Origin: Clostridiales bacterium
Lineage (GTDB): Bacteria; Bacillota; Clostridia; Christensenellales; Aristaeellaceae
NCBI GenBank assembly: GCA_017569285.1
Contig: CP069419.1
Span: forward strand, 3,196,198 to 3,260,197
Direction: 5' to 3'
DNA length: 64,000 bases
Shown: positions 39,073-49,991 of the stretch, piece by piece
Layout: each line of letters begins with the position of its first letter
How positions within the stretch are numbered: position 1 is the first letter of the stretch
Program-made: the position numbers and the translations under genes
Notes under the pieces: model-generated
What the model was told of the DNA's origin: nothing
The model's database searches: none
Seen by the model: only the letters and a program-made list of their open reading frames with translations

Positions 39073-39089
39073 AAACTTTCATGGAGCAG

Positions 39090-40076
39090 TTACAGCGTAG
39101 CTGCCATGACCGCTTTGATGGTATGCATGCGGTTTTCCGCTTCATCAAAGACAATGGACTGCGGGCTTTCGAAAACTTCGTCCGTTACTTCCATACAATC
39201 CAGACCGAACTTCTCAAAGATGTTCCTGCCGATTGTTGTATTCAGGTCATGGAAGGAAGGAAGACAGTGCATAAACACAGCATCCGGACGGGCTTTCCGC
39301 ATCACATCTGCAGTCACCCGATAGGGGAGCAGGTCGTTGATCCGGGTCTCCCATACCTGGTCCGGTTCACCCATGGAAACCCAGACATCGGTATATATGA
39401 CATGCGCGCCGGCAACTGCCTTGTCAATATCCTCTTCAAACTCGAGCACTGCACCGGTTTCAGCAGCGATTTTCCGGCATTCTTCGATCAACTTCGAATC
39501 CGGGAAATAGGCTGAAGGCGCGCAGGCAACAAAATGCATGCCCATTTTGGCACAGCCGACCATCAGGGAATTGCCCATGTTGTAACGGGCATCCCCCATA
39601 TATACGAGTTTGATACCGGAAAGGGAGCCGAAATGTTCACGGATCGTGAGGAAATCGGCCAGGATCTGAGTGGGATGGAACTCATTGGTCAGGCCGTTCC
39701 AGACAGGGACACCGGAATACTTCGCCAGGCCATCCACGATTTCCTGACCGTAGCCGCGGTATTCAATGCCGTCATACATACGGCCGAGAACACGGGCCGT
39801 GTCGGCGATGCTTTCCTTTTTGCCGATCTGGCTGCCGGAAGGATCCAGATAGGTACAGTTCATCCCCAGGTCATAAGCAGCGACCTCAAACGCACAGCGG
39901 GTACGTGTACTTGTTTTTTCAAATATCAGGGCCACGTTCTTGCCGGGAAAAGCCGCATGCGGTATGCCGGCTTTTTTCTTCTGCTTCAGATCAGCGGCCA
40001 GATCCAGAAGACCGGTGATTTCTTCCGGAGAAAAATCAAGGAGTTTCAGGAAATCTTTTTTTGCCAGGTGAAACAT
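39090..40076 (-). CDS. argF: Ornithine carbamoyltransferase
   Basis: OTC makes citrulline from ornithine and carbamoyl phosphate. The 328-residue protein has the carbamoyl-phosphate site STRTRCAFE, the HPTQILAD loop, and the ornithine site containing HCLPSFHD (the more usual form is HCLPAFHD) with catalytic Cys. The start is the ATG nine bases after AAGGAG; an upstream ATG directly touches that site. No other arginine-pathway gene is nearby, so anabolic versus catabolic (arcB) use is not fixed; ArgF is the default call. Confidence 0.94.
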   Translation of the reverse strand: MFHLAKKDFLKLLDFSPEEITGLLDLAADLKQKKKAGIPHAAFPGKNVALIFEKTSTRTRCAFEVAAYDLGMNCTYLDPSGSQIGKKESIADTARVLGRMYDGIEYRGYGQEIVDGLAKYSGVPVWNGLTNEFHPTQILADFLTIREHFGSLSGIKLVYMGDARYNMGNSLMVGCAKMGMHFVACAPSAYFPDSKLIEECRKIAAETGAVLEFEEDIDKAVAGAHVIYTDVWVSMGEPDQVWETRINDLLPYRVTADVMRKARPDAVFMHCLPSFHDLNTTIGRNIFEKFGLDCMEVTDEVFESPQSIVFDEAENRMHTIKAVMAATL

Positions 40077-40108
40077 GATATTCAGCTCCTTCATATCGGT
40101 ACCCGATG

Positions 40109-40138
40109 ATTCTATGACAAGTGAATGAATGAAGTCAA
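40109..40138 (-). promoter_or_regulatory. Promoter of argF
   Basis: Minus-strand TTGACT (40138-40133), 18 bases, TAGAAT (40114-40109), about 33 bases before the start codon. The spacer contains a repeated TTCATTCATTCA stretch; I do not see a clear 18-bp ARG box. Confidence 0.65.
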
Positions 40139-40156
40139 ATTCTTTTTTTGTTCCCC

Positions 40157-40186
40157 TTTACAAGCACAAAAATATTGTGCTAAAAT
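40157..40186 (+). promoter_or_regulatory. Promoter of the Xre-S24 regulator
   Basis: TTTACA (40157-40162), 18 bases, TAAAAT (40181-40186) with TGC immediately upstream (extended -10). One palindromic operator fills its spacer and a second lies just past the start point, so the promoter is built to be repressed. Confidence 0.8.
40164..40180. promoter_or_regulatory. Operator A, 17-bp palindrome
   Basis: GCACAAAAATATTGTGC, symmetric at seven of eight base pairs about its centre (40172), lies exactly between the -35 and -10 of the regulator promoter. Confidence 0.7.
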
Positions 40187-40193
40187 ATCATTG

Positions 40194-40210
40194 GAACGAA
40201 AATCTTGTTC
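40194..40210. promoter_or_regulatory. Operator B, 17-bp palindrome
   Basis: GAACGAAAATCTTGTTC, symmetric at six of eight pairs, matches operator A at 13 of 17 positions; its centre (40202) is 30 bp from that of A, close to three helical turns. It covers the expected transcription start. Confidence 0.65.
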
Positions 40211-40229
40211 TGAACGGGGTGCGAAACAA

Positions 40230-41057
40230 ATGAAGCAGGACGAAAGAAAGGATTATGCTTCCCGTAACATGGCCGGTGTTGCTTACGGGGAAATGATCCG
40301 GAACAGCCGCAGGAAGAAAGGTATGAGCCAGGAAGAGCTCGGAGCCCTGGCGCATGTCGGGAAGAACGCCGTCGGTGCCTGGGAGGCCGGAAGAAGCCGT
40401 CCGGATCTGAGCAGTGTTCCCGTGATCTGTGAAAACCTCGGGATATCGATCAACGACTTTTTCGGCATCCCGGAAGCAGCAGACCAGCAAAAGGGAAAAC
40501 AGATTCCGGATGAAACGGTCCGCCTGTTTACAGACCGATACTCACAGCTGAATGAGTATCACCGGCAGGTGATCCTGCGGGAGATGGATGTACTGATTGA
40601 CATGCAGGATAATAAACCCGTTTCCGCCCGCAAACTGGTGCAGATATACCGGAATGACCTGTCTGCATGTGCCGGTCCCAGCTGGGGAATCGGGGACGAA
40701 TCCGGAGAACCGGTTTGGCTGTATGAGGACAGCGTAACATCCCGGGCTGACGAAATCATCCGAGTCAGCGGTGACAGTATGGAACCCCGTTATCATGACG
40801 GAGATCAGGTGCTGGTACAGCATACATCGAATATTCGCCCCGGTGAGATCGGCATTTTTGTTACCGGAGATATGGGATACATCAAGGAATTCCGGAAAGA
40901 AGGCCTCCGGAGCCTGAATCCGGAATACCCGCTGATGCGGTTTTCGGATATGGACGAAGTACGATGCATCGGGCGGGTCATCGGAACCATGCGGAAGGAT
41001 ATGTACGCGAGTATTGCGGATATTGAACACTTTACGACAGCAGGTATGAGAGGATGA
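40230..41057 (+). CDS. Xre-type HTH regulator with S24 (LexA/CI-like) peptidase domain
   Basis: The 275-residue protein has an N-terminal HTH_3 domain (about 18-75; MSQEELGALAHVGKNAVGAWE), a linker, and a C-terminal S24 self-cleavage domain with the nucleophile in SGDSMEP and the general-base lysine in GYIKEF. A candidate scissile Ala-Gly lies just before the S24 fold in SACAGPSW. Such proteins are damage- or stress-sensing repressors that cleave themselves, often with RecA. The ATG is preceded by GGGGT; the frame upstream contains the promoter. Two matching palindromes in the promoter suggest autorepression. No phage genes are near. Confidence 0.88.
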   Translation: MKQDERKDYASRNMAGVAYGEMIRNSRRKKGMSQEELGALAHVGKNAVGAWEAGRSRPDLSSVPVICENLGISINDFFGIPEAADQQKGKQIPDETVRLFTDRYSQLNEYHRQVILREMDVLIDMQDNKPVSARKLVQIYRNDLSACAGPSWGIGDESGEPVWLYEDSVTSRADEIIRVSGDSMEPRYHDGDQVLVQHTSNIRPGEIGIFVTGDMGYIKEFRKEGLRSLNPEYPLMRFSDMDEVRCIGRVIGTMRKDMYASIADIEHFTTAGMRG

Positions 41058-41323
41058 AGAGAATGAACAGCCGTACACCCAGAAACAGACGCAGACGTTT
41101 ACTGATCCTGCACTACATGATTTCATTTGCACGGGATGAAGGCAGACAGCCTTCCGTCCGGGAGATCGGAGAAGCTGCCGGGCTGATGAGTACTTCGACA
41201 ACTGCCGGATACCTGAACAGGATGGTCAACGAAGGACTGCTCGAACGGAACGACAGTGCAAGAAGAAATTACTGCGTAACAGAAAACGGCGCCGCCATGA
41301 TTATGGGACGCCGCGCAGGATAA
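41054..41323 (+). CDS. Stand-alone LexA-type winged-helix DNA-binding domain
   Basis: An 89-residue basic protein that aligns with the LexA N-terminal domain only: an Arg-rich start, LLILHYMISFARDEGRQPS, then the recognition part PSVREIGEAAGLMSTST and the wing GLLERND. The S24 domain that full LexA carries is absent, and the frame closes normally, so this is a complete small gene rather than a frameshifted lexA. It overlaps the Xre-S24 gene by four bases (ATGA). Start could also be the ATG three codons later. A co-regulator or competitor at shared sites is an inference. Confidence 0.82.
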   Translation: MKRMNSRTPRNRRRRLLILHYMISFARDEGRQPSVREIGEAAGLMSTSTTAGYLNRMVNEGLLERNDSARRNYCVTENGAAMIMGRRAG

Positions 41324-41335
41324 ACGGAACCGTTA

Positions 41336-41749
41336 TCAGGCTTTCTGACGAAACTGATGCTGGCATTTGGCACAGGTGATTTCCTTTTCACCTGTGCCTC
41401 TTTTCATCCTCAGCAGAACTTTGCAATGCGGACAGCGGAAATATTTGTAATCCTTTTTGTTCTTCTGCCGCAGGACAAACTGGCGCGCTTTGGTTTTCGT
41501 ATCGGAAGAAAGTGACAGATACTTCTGGTTTTCGGAAATCCGCTTTGAGCGGTTACGGGAAAAAAGCCGGAAAAGGGTGTAAACATATAGGCCCGTTCCG
41601 AGAAGACCGAGAAACGGTAAACCGATGAAGCCGGACAGAACGGAAAGAACAAGGCCGGCAATCAGCGTAAAAATGCCGAACTGATCGGGCCCGTAACGTC
41701 CTTCCATGAAACGGGCAATCCACATTTTCAGTTTATAAAGAAAATTCAT
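41336..41749 (-). CDS. Small membrane protein with C-terminal zinc ribbon
   Basis: I do not recognise the family. The 137 residues have an amphipathic start, two adjacent hydrophobic segments (about 24-60), a basic stretch, and a C-terminal zinc-binding region CPHC-x16-CAKC (about 109-132). It is last in the minus-strand Hsp70/J-protein cluster, 24 bases after the J-domain gene, and convergent with the LexA-domain gene. Confidence 0.72.
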   Translation of the reverse strand: MNFLYKLKMWIARFMEGRYGPDQFGIFTLIAGLVLSVLSGFIGLPFLGLLGTGLYVYTLFRLFSRNRSKRISENQKYLSLSSDTKTKARQFVLRQKNKKDYKYFRCPHCKVLLRMKRGTGEKEITCAKCQHQFRQKA

Positions 41750-41773
41750 ACAACAACCTTCTTTCGATTTTGA

Positions 41774-42580
41774 TCAGCACCAGAAAGCACGGCCGCAGCA
41801 GCAGTTAATGAGCATGTTTACCGCGAAGCATGTGATGCATGGATTCTGGCAAATGAGGGACTGAAAATCATATCCGCCGCCGGAACGTGTGCGCCGGTAG
41901 GCGCGGCTGCCGCTCTCTATTTCAGAGAGTAGCTGCTGGTATTCGGGATCGCCCGGTGACATCCGAACCGCAGCCCTGGCGTGATCCAGTGCGGAAATCC
42001 GGTTGCCAAGCGCGATTTCCGCACGGGCATAAAGCGCATGCCAGTCTGCATCATGGGAAGGAATTCGGTTGAGCAGCTGCTCTGCTTCGGAATAACGGCC
42101 GGAGCGAAGTACATGTGCAATCTCATCCAGATCCGGATTGGCATAGGATCTTGCCCGCGGGCCTGCAGAACCGGAACGTCCTCCGAAAAACGCAGAGAAT
42201 GGATCGAAGCCATAGTCCCCAAATGGATTTCCGGAAGCCCCGCTCTGACCGGTATACGAATCCCGGTATTCAGTGCGGCTGCCATAGGAACCGGACTGGC
42301 TTCCGAAAGGATTGCCATAGGGACCCCACGATCCGCCGAAAGGATTGCCGGAAGAGCCGGAGGAACCGGAGCTGCCGTAGGGATTCCAGGTTCCGCCGTT
42401 CTTTTTGATCTGGAGTGCCTGTGTATACGCCTCATTGATTTCCTTCATTTTCTGTTCGGCAGCTTTGTCACCGGGATTCAGGTCCGGATGATACTTTTTG
42501 GCCAGCCTGCGGTATGCAGACTTGATTTCATCTTCCGTGGCAGATGAAGAGACACCCAGTACGGCAAAAGGGTCATTCAT
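41774..42580 (-). CDS. J-domain protein with TPR-like region and Cys-rich tail
   Basis: A 268-residue J protein: J domain 1-65 with HPD in [11 protein letters not shown], a long Gly/Ser/Asn/Phe-rich flexible segment (about 68-145), a TPR-like helical part (about 148-215; [27 protein letters not shown]), and a C-terminal tail with about eight cysteines including a CCC run. It lacks the zinc-finger and substrate domains of canonical DnaJ. The start overlaps the DUF5685 gene; a TTG one codon earlier has better spacing to GGAGG. It should stimulate the Hsp70 paralogue upstream in the same operon. Confidence 0.87.
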   Translation of the reverse strand: MNDPFAVLGVSSSATEDEIKSAYRRLAKKYHPDLNPGDKAAEQKMKEINEAYTQALQIKKNGGTWNPYGSSGSSGSSGNPFGGSWGPYGNPFGSQSGSYGSRTEYRDSYTGQSGASGNPFGDYGFDPFSAFFGGRSGSAGPRARSYANPDLDEIAHVLRSGRYSEAEQLLNRIPSHDADWHALYARAEIALGNRISALDHARAAVRMSPGDPEYQQLLSEIESGSRAYRRTRSGGGYDFQSLICQNPCITCFAVNMLINCCCGRAFWC

Positions 42581-43424
42581 CAAGCAGGAACGCCTCCTTT
42601 CCGTACTTTTTTTCTATTTTGAGCACATAACGCTGCCAGATGCCGCTGTACAGGATATTCCGAAGCAGGTCCAGATCTTCTTCCAGCGGGAGGATTTCAA
42701 ATGCTTCAGTGGCATCCGCAATCAGGAGTTCCAGTGTATTGCGGGCAAACTCATCATAATCTTCATGATCATGATACTGCTTCAGGGGATTGAACCTTCC
42801 GGCACGGATATCCTGATCATAATCTTCCCAGGCATCCATCCAGTAGACAAAACGCCCGAGTCCTTCACCAACGGCCCGGAGACCGGATGCCCACATATCA
42901 TCCGGCTTCGGTACAAAACATGCGCCAAGCATTTCGCCGGAGAGATTGCATAGTGCATCGGGATCCGGTGAATCAGTACGCTCCAGTGCCCAAAGCCGGT
43001 CCAGTGCGTTTTTAACGCATTGAGCCTGATGCGGCCAGCGGAATTCAGCCTGTTTTGCCTTATTCCGGAAGACCTTCTCACCAGTCTGGCCGGCCAGTGG
43101 TCCGTCATCCAGCTGCTGATCCCTGCATTTCAGCCAGAAGAGCAGGACATTCATATCCGCTGCAAAATCAATCCAGTCCGATCGGAGAAAAGAATGCTTT
43201 CTGAAAGGATGGACTGCACACCGTGATGTGTTTTCAGAATCCGGAGGGCTGTACATCGAGCAGAGCAGGATCGCGAGGAAAGTCATATCATTGCTGAGCG
43301 ACAGACGGCCTGCCTGCCCATAACGGGACAGGAGTGAATGACACAGGCCGCAGTAAAAACCGCGGTATCGCTTTTTCTGCAAATCCGTAAGGCGTCCCTG
43401 ATCCGGGGCAATATAACCAAACAT
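42573..43424 (-). CDS. DUF5685 family protein
   Basis: A 283-residue protein I recognise as DUF5685: [14 protein letters not shown] at the start, then [12 protein letters not shown] and a conserved SLSNDMTFL helix. It is helical with conserved cysteines (CxxC near 25-28, a further Cys near 55 and 68). Function is not known. It lies between the J-protein gene (overlap of eight bases) and the Hsp70 gene (gap 11), an arrangement I recall from other Clostridia, so a client, adaptor or cofactor of this chaperone pair is a reasonable inference. Confidence 0.85.
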   Translation of the reverse strand: MFGYIAPDQGRLTDLQKKRYRGFYCGLCHSLLSRYGQAGRLSLSNDMTFLAILLCSMYSPPDSENTSRCAVHPFRKHSFLRSDWIDFAADMNVLLFWLKCRDQQLDDGPLAGQTGEKVFRNKAKQAEFRWPHQAQCVKNALDRLWALERTDSPDPDALCNLSGEMLGACFVPKPDDMWASGLRAVGEGLGRFVYWMDAWEDYDQDIRAGRFNPLKQYHDHEDYDEFARNTLELLIADATEAFEILPLEEDLDLLRNILYSGIWQRYVLKIEKKYGKEAFLLDE

Positions 43425-43435
43425 AATTCACCGCC

Positions 43436-45019
43436 TTACACTTCATACGCACCGTCGTCTCCGGCGCCGGAACTGCCGGAATCCTTCGGAGGACGGGATT
43501 CGGCCTGCCGGGTTTCACGGCGCTGCCGGTCCTCTTCGGCATAACGGTCGGCATCCCGGATTGCGCGGTCAATTTCTTCCCGGGACATGTTTCCGGAACC
43601 GGATATCGTGATATTCTGCGAACTGCCGGTGGCCAGATCCCGGGCAGATACATGGACAATTCCGTTTGTATCAATGGAGAAAGTCACTTCGATCTGCGGG
43701 ATACCGCGGAGTGCCCGCCGGATCCCTTCCAGGCGGAAACGCCCGAGTGATTTGTTACCGGAAGCCATTTCCCGTTCCCCCTGCAGGACATTGATTTCCA
43801 CGCTGGTCTGGAAATTGGCTGCGGTAGTGAATACCTGGGAATGCTGGCAGGGAAGCGGTGTGTTGCGGTCGATGATCTTCGCAAAAACATCTCCGAGGGT
43901 TTCAATTCCGAGGGAAAGGGGCGTAACATCAATCAGCACAATGGAATTGATCGTACCGGTCAGGACGCCGCCCTGCAGACAGGCACCCATTGCCACACAT
44001 TCATCCGGGTTGATATCCCGGGAAGGTTCTTTACCGGTCAATGACCTTACAGCATCCTGGACAGCAGGAATCCGGGTGGAACCACCGACCAGCAAAACAC
44101 GGCTCAGATCCGATGCCTTCAGTCCGGCATCATCCAGCGCCTGAATGACCGGACCTTTGACAGCAGATACCAGGTGGGAGGTCAGCTCATTGAAACGGGA
44201 ACGGGTTACCGTTGTTTCCAGGTGAAGCGGACCGGAGGAATCCTGCGCAAGGAACGGAAGGCTGATTAATGCTTCCTGCGCGGAAGACAAATCGATCTTT
44301 GCCTTTTCTGCAGCTTCTGTCAGCCGCTGCATGGCCATTACATCCTTTGACAGGTCGATTTTATGCTCCCGGCGAAACAGATCCAGCAGATAACCGACGA
44401 GGCACTGGTCAAAATCATCACCGCCAAGATGGTTGTTTCCGGCCGTGGCCAGTACTTCGATGGTATCGCGGTTGATGTCCAGGATGCTGACATCAAATGT
44501 GCCGCCTCCCAAGTCAAACACCATGATTTTGCAGGGCTGACCTTTGTCAAAACCATAGGCAAGGGCGGCCGAGGTTGGTTCATTGATGATGCGCCGGACA
44601 TTCAGGCCTGCAATCACACCCGCGTCACGCGTCGCCTGGCGCTGTGTATCGGAGAAATAGGCCGGAACCGTGATGACTGCATCGGAAACCGGTTCACCGA
44701 TATATGCCTCCGCATCGGCTTTCAGCTTTCGGAGAATCATGGCGGATATTTCCTGCGGGGCATATGGTTTTCCGTCTACATGATAGCGCCTGTCCGATCC
44801 CATTTCCCGCTTGACAGATGAGAAAGTACGGGAAGCATTTGTCACGGCCTGGCGCTTGGCCGGCATACCGACCAGACGCTCACCGTTTCTGGAAAACGCG
44901 ACCACCGACGGCGTCGTCCGGCCGCCTTCCGCATTGGGAATGATCACAGCCCGGCCGTTTTCCATAAAGCTGACACATGAATTGGTTGTGCCAAGGTCAA
45001 TACCAATCAATACGGACAT
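43436..45019 (-). CDS. Hsp70 (DnaK-like) chaperone paralogue with shortened C-terminus
   Basis: A 527-residue Hsp70: nucleotide-binding domain (1 to about 365) with [26 protein letters not shown] and [13 protein letters not shown], the linker region near 380, and a beta substrate-binding domain. Canonical DnaK has about 610 residues; most of the helical lid is missing, replaced by a charged tail ending Asp-Gly-Ala-Tyr-Glu-Val. No grpE, hrcA or full dnaJ is adjacent and no CIRCE is seen, so this is probably a dedicated second Hsp70 rather than the housekeeping DnaK. Confidence 0.9.
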   Translation of the reverse strand: MSVLIGIDLGTTNSCVSFMENGRAVIIPNAEGGRTTPSVVAFSRNGERLVGMPAKRQAVTNASRTFSSVKREMGSDRRYHVDGKPYAPQEISAMILRKLKADAEAYIGEPVSDAVITVPAYFSDTQRQATRDAGVIAGLNVRRIINEPTSAALAYGFDKGQPCKIMVFDLGGGTFDVSILDINRDTIEVLATAGNNHLGGDDFDQCLVGYLLDLFRREHKIDLSKDVMAMQRLTEAAEKAKIDLSSAQEALISLPFLAQDSSGPLHLETTVTRSRFNELTSHLVSAVKGPVIQALDDAGLKASDLSRVLLVGGSTRIPAVQDAVRSLTGKEPSRDINPDECVAMGACLQGGVLTGTINSIVLIDVTPLSLGIETLGDVFAKIIDRNTPLPCQHSQVFTTAANFQTSVEINVLQGEREMASGNKSLGRFRLEGIRRALRGIPQIEVTFSIDTNGIVHVSARDLATGSSQNITISGSGNMSREEIDRAIRDADRYAEEDRQRRETRQAESRPPKDSGSSGAGDDGAYEV

Positions 45020-45114
45020 GGACTAACCGCCTTTCGACAAAAATACCCACGGATAATATACAGGCGGAAATTCACGGTTATGCGTGCACTGTGTGAAGAG
45101 AGAGTGAAAATTCA

Positions 45115-45143
45115 TTGTCATTCCTCATAAAGAATGATAAAAT
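45115..45143 (+). promoter_or_regulatory. Sigma-A promoter for the M18 aminopeptidase
   Basis: TTGTCA (45115-45120), 17 bases, TAAAAT (45138-45143) with TGA upstream (extended -10). Confidence 0.82.
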
Positions 45144-45195
45144 AACCGCGAATACGACCAATCACACATCAAGTCCGTGGAAGGAGTGCTTTGTC

Positions 45196-46578
45196 ATGGA
45201 AAGACCCAATGCCTGGAAAACATATAAAAAAACCGACCTGAAAAAGGTGGAGCAGACTGCATCCGAATACCGCCGTTTCCTGGACAACGGAAAGACGGAA
45301 CGTGAATTTGCCCGGGAAGCCGTTGAAATGCTGGAAAAGGCCGGATACATATCCCTGAAAAGCGTTATTGAAGCCGGAAAAAAGCTGAAGCCCGGCGATA
45401 AGGTTTATGTGAACCAGATGGGGAAAGCCGTGCTGGTTTTCCTGATCGGCAAAAAGCCGCTGGAAACCGGCATGAACATTGTGGGTGCGCATATTGATTC
45501 GCCCCGCCTGGACCTGAAACAGAATCCCCTGTATGAAGACAATGATTTTGCCCTCGCCGATACACATTACTACGGCGGCGTGAAGAAATACCAGTGGGTG
45601 GCGCGTGAACTGGCCCTCCATGGAGTGGTCGCCAAAAAGGATGGTACGGTAACGGAAATCCGTATCGGTGAAAAGGAAGACGACCCGGTCGTCGGCATTA
45701 CCGACCTGCTGATCCACCTGAGCCAGGAACAGATGAAGAAAACCCTGGGCGAAGCCATCAACGGTGAAAAACTGGATATCATGATCGGGGGAAAACCCCT
45801 TGCTGAAGCGGAAAAGGAACCGGTAAAAGCCGGACTCCTGAAAATCCTGAAGGATGAATATAACATTGAGGAAGAAGATTTCCTGAGCGCTGAGATTGAG
45901 GCAGTTCCGGCCGGAAAGGCCCGGGATTTCGGCCTGGACCGGAGTATGATTATGGGGTACGGCCATGACGACCGTGTCTGCGCGTTTGCCGAACTTGCTG
46001 CAATTCTGTCCATCAAGGGGATTCCGGAATGTACGTGCTGCGGGATGCTGGTGGACAAAGAAGAAATCGGCAGCGTCGGAGCTACCGGAATGCAGGCGAA
46101 ATATTTCGAAAACGCGGTGGCTGAAATCCTGAACCTGAACGGTGAGACAAGCAGCATCGCCCTTCGCAGGACCCTTCAGAACAGCCGTATGCTGAGCTGC
46201 GATGTGAGCGCAGGATATGATCCGCTTTACGGCGATGCATTTGAAAAGAAAAACGCCGCTTTCCTGGGACGCGGCGTATGCTACAACAAATATACCGGAT
46301 CACGCGGAAAGGGCGGATCCAACGACGCAAACGCTGAGTTTATCGCAAAACTCCGGAAGATCATGGATGACAACAAGGTTTGTTTCCAGACTGCAGAGCT
46401 GGGACGGGTAGACCTCGGCGGCGGCGGAACCATTGCCTATATCTGCGCACTGTACGGAATGGAAGTAATTGACAGCGGTGTTGCAGTACTGAATATGCAT
46501 GCACCGATGGAAATCATCTCCAAGGCAGATCTTTATGAAGCAGTGAAAGCTTACAGGGCTTTCATGCTCAATGCCTGA
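45196..46578 (+). CDS. M18 family aminopeptidase
   Basis: A cytosolic dinuclear-zinc aminopeptidase of 460 residues, cleaving N-terminal residues from peptides. Metal-ligand motifs are GAHIDSPRLDLK (His and Asp), the DKEEIGS segment with catalytic Glu, and the C-terminal NMHAPMEIISKAD. AAGGAG lies nine bases before the chosen ATG; the frame upstream holds the promoter and is not coding. It is a one-gene unit, convergent with mutY. Confidence 0.93.
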   Translation: MERPNAWKTYKKTDLKKVEQTASEYRRFLDNGKTEREFAREAVEMLEKAGYISLKSVIEAGKKLKPGDKVYVNQMGKAVLVFLIGKKPLETGMNIVGAHIDSPRLDLKQNPLYEDNDFALADTHYYGGVKKYQWVARELALHGVVAKKDGTVTEIRIGEKEDDPVVGITDLLIHLSQEQMKKTLGEAINGEKLDIMIGGKPLAEAEKEPVKAGLLKILKDEYNIEEEDFLSAEIEAVPAGKARDFGLDRSMIMGYGHDDRVCAFAELAAILSIKGIPECTCCGMLVDKEEIGSVGATGMQAKYFENAVAEILNLNGETSSIALRRTLQNSRMLSCDVSAGYDPLYGDAFEKKNAAFLGRGVCYNKYTGSRGKGGSNDANAEFIAKLRKIMDDNKVCFQTAELGRVDLGGGGTIAYICALYGMEVIDSGVAVLNMHAPMEIISKADLYEAVKAYRAFMLNA

Positions 46579-46583
46579 TCAGA

Positions 46584-47627
46584 TCAGTCTGTAAATTCAT
46601 CCAGCGCCCTGACCGCTGCGTTCATCGCAGACGGCAGGGCTATTTTTCTGATGTCCGGAACAGGGATCCAATGATATCCATGCGGTGCAGGGGAATCCGC
46701 TTCGGACAAAAGGGAAACGAGGCTCATATCCCATATCTGATGGGTAAATACATGACGGGATTTACCGCAGGAACAAGGGGTCCCGGTTGGAAGTCCAAGG
46801 TACTTGTATGCCGCGTCCACTGCGCCTTCAGGCGTCAGGCAGCCTTCGATCATCGGAAAACACCAGAGTCCCTGCAGCAGTTTTTCTGTTCTCAGGCGCA
46901 GAAGTACGCGGTTCCCGGAACGAATGATCAGAACAGTCCACGGAATCACTTTCTGCGGGCGGGATTTCGGAAGTACCGGCAGATCAGCGGGATTTCCGGC
47001 TGAATGTGATTTGCAGAAGGAAGAGAGCGGACAGCGGTCACAATCCGGAGTGCCTGGCACACAGATACCGGAACCAAGGTCCATTAATGCCTGGTTATGA
47101 TCTCCGGGCCGTTCCGGAGGGACAAGATCTGCCGCAATGGACTCGATTTTACGACGTACAGGCGGCCTGGAGGCATCTTCATTAATATTGTACAGACGGG
47201 ATATGACCCGGATCACATTTCCGTCCACTGCCGGAACCGGAATATCAAAAGCGATGGAAGCTATTGCGCCGGCCATATAAGGACCAATTCCACTGATTTC
47301 ACGAAGCTTTTGCGGATCCTGCGGCAGGTTTCCGTTAAAATCACGCATCACCTGTCGGGCTCCCGCGAGAAGGTTCCGGGCACGGGAATAATAACCCAGA
47401 CCTTCCCAATACTTCAGGACATCCGGCTCATCTGCTTCAGCAAGGGATCTGAGAGTCGGAAAACGGGAAAGGAAACGGCTGTAATAGGGAAGAGCTGTTT
47501 CCACACGCGTCTGCTGAAGCATTGCTTCACTGACCCAGGTCCGGTATGAATCGTGAATACCGCGCCAGGGAAGGACACGGGCATTTCGGTCATACCAGGA
47601 CAACAGAGCTGAAGAGACAGGATGCAT
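46584..47627 (-). CDS. mutY: Adenine DNA glycosylase MutY
   Basis: MutY removes adenine mispaired with 8-oxoguanine. The 347 residues show the glycosylase fold with MLQQTRVETALPYY, catalytic Asp in the helix-hairpin-helix segment SGIGPYMAGAIASIAF...VDGNV, the 4Fe-4S ligands C-x6-C-x2-C-x5-C in CVPGTPDCDRCPLSSFC, and a C-terminal NUDIX-like MutT domain for 8-oxoG recognition. The ATG is used in place of a GTG three codons earlier that lies too close to the ribosome site. Confidence 0.94.
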   Translation of the reverse strand: MHPVSSALLSWYDRNARVLPWRGIHDSYRTWVSEAMLQQTRVETALPYYSRFLSRFPTLRSLAEADEPDVLKYWEGLGYYSRARNLLAGARQVMRDFNGNLPQDPQKLREISGIGPYMAGAIASIAFDIPVPAVDGNVIRVISRLYNINEDASRPPVRRKIESIAADLVPPERPGDHNQALMDLGSGICVPGTPDCDRCPLSSFCKSHSAGNPADLPVLPKSRPQKVIPWTVLIIRSGNRVLLRLRTEKLLQGLWCFPMIEGCLTPEGAVDAAYKYLGLPTGTPCSCGKSRHVFTHQIWDMSLVSLLSEADSPAPHGYHWIPVPDIRKIALPSAMNAAVRALDEFTD

Positions 47628-47797
47628 CGATTTCACAGCCTTTCAGTGATTCACAAATTCAGGGGCGGATTGATTCCCCGGTATTGTAGCATAACCGTTT
47701 CAGCAGACAAATCATCAAAAACCGGATAAAACGAGCGAAAACAGAAAAAAAACGAAGGAAAAGAGAGAAAACAGCGCAAAAACGTGATGGTACGGGG

Positions 47798-47826
47798 TTG
47801 CCTTTTTTCCATAAAAGCATTATATT
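47798..47826 (+). promoter_or_regulatory. Promoter of groES-groEL
   Basis: TTGCCT (47798-47803), 17 bases, TATATT (47821-47826). The 160 bases upstream (47637-47797) are A-rich and I see nothing else in them. Confidence 0.82.
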
Positions 47827-47837
47827 ACATCGTGTTG

Positions 47838-47864
47838 TTAGCACTCAATCCTTTTGAGTGTTAA
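47838..47864 (+). promoter_or_regulatory. CIRCE operator (HrcA site)
   Basis: TTAGCACTC, nine bases, GAGTGTTAA, with one mismatch to the perfect inverted repeat. It lies at the transcription start of groES, the standard place where HrcA represses chaperonin genes. Confidence 0.96.
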
Positions 47865-48185
<321 letters not shown>

Positions 48186-48203
48186 TCCGCTGAAAGAGTA
48201 TAA

Positions 48204-49844
<1,641 letters not shown>

Positions 49845-49860
49845 TTCAGGAACACTTCCG

Positions 49861-49891
49861 GACAGGCGGCAGAATGCCGCCTGTCTTTTTT
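49861..49891 (+). terminator. Terminator of groES-groEL
   Basis: A 10-bp perfect stem (49861-49870 with 49876-49885), AGAAT loop, then TTTTTT. Confidence 0.95.
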
Positions 49892-49924
49892 GCTTTCCGA
49901 TATGTTCTTTTGCGGTTCATTTGC

Positions 49925-49953
49925 TTGAGAAAAGGACTGAGCTGTGCTAAACT
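49925..49953 (+). promoter_or_regulatory. Promoter of metA
   Basis: TTGAGA (49925-49930), 17 bases, TAAACT (49948-49953) with TGC upstream. The leader is only about 30 bases, leaving no space for a SAM riboswitch. Confidence 0.7.
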
Positions 49954-49991
49954 GCGGAACAAAGAACTCCTGATGAAAGGAATGAACAGAA

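Noticed and set aside
40133..40210. ARG box in front of argF
   Set aside because: TTCATTCATTCA repeats are present but do not form the 18-bp ArgR palindrome; the clear palindromes belong to the divergent regulator promoter.
40230..41323. Prophage remnant around the CI-like regulator
   Set aside because: No integrase, Cro, antirepressor, structural or att-like sequences are nearby; flanking genes are argF and a chaperone cluster.
49892..49991. SAM riboswitch before metA
   Set aside because: Only about 100 bases separate the groEL terminator from metA, and the leader after the promoter is about 30 bases, too short.
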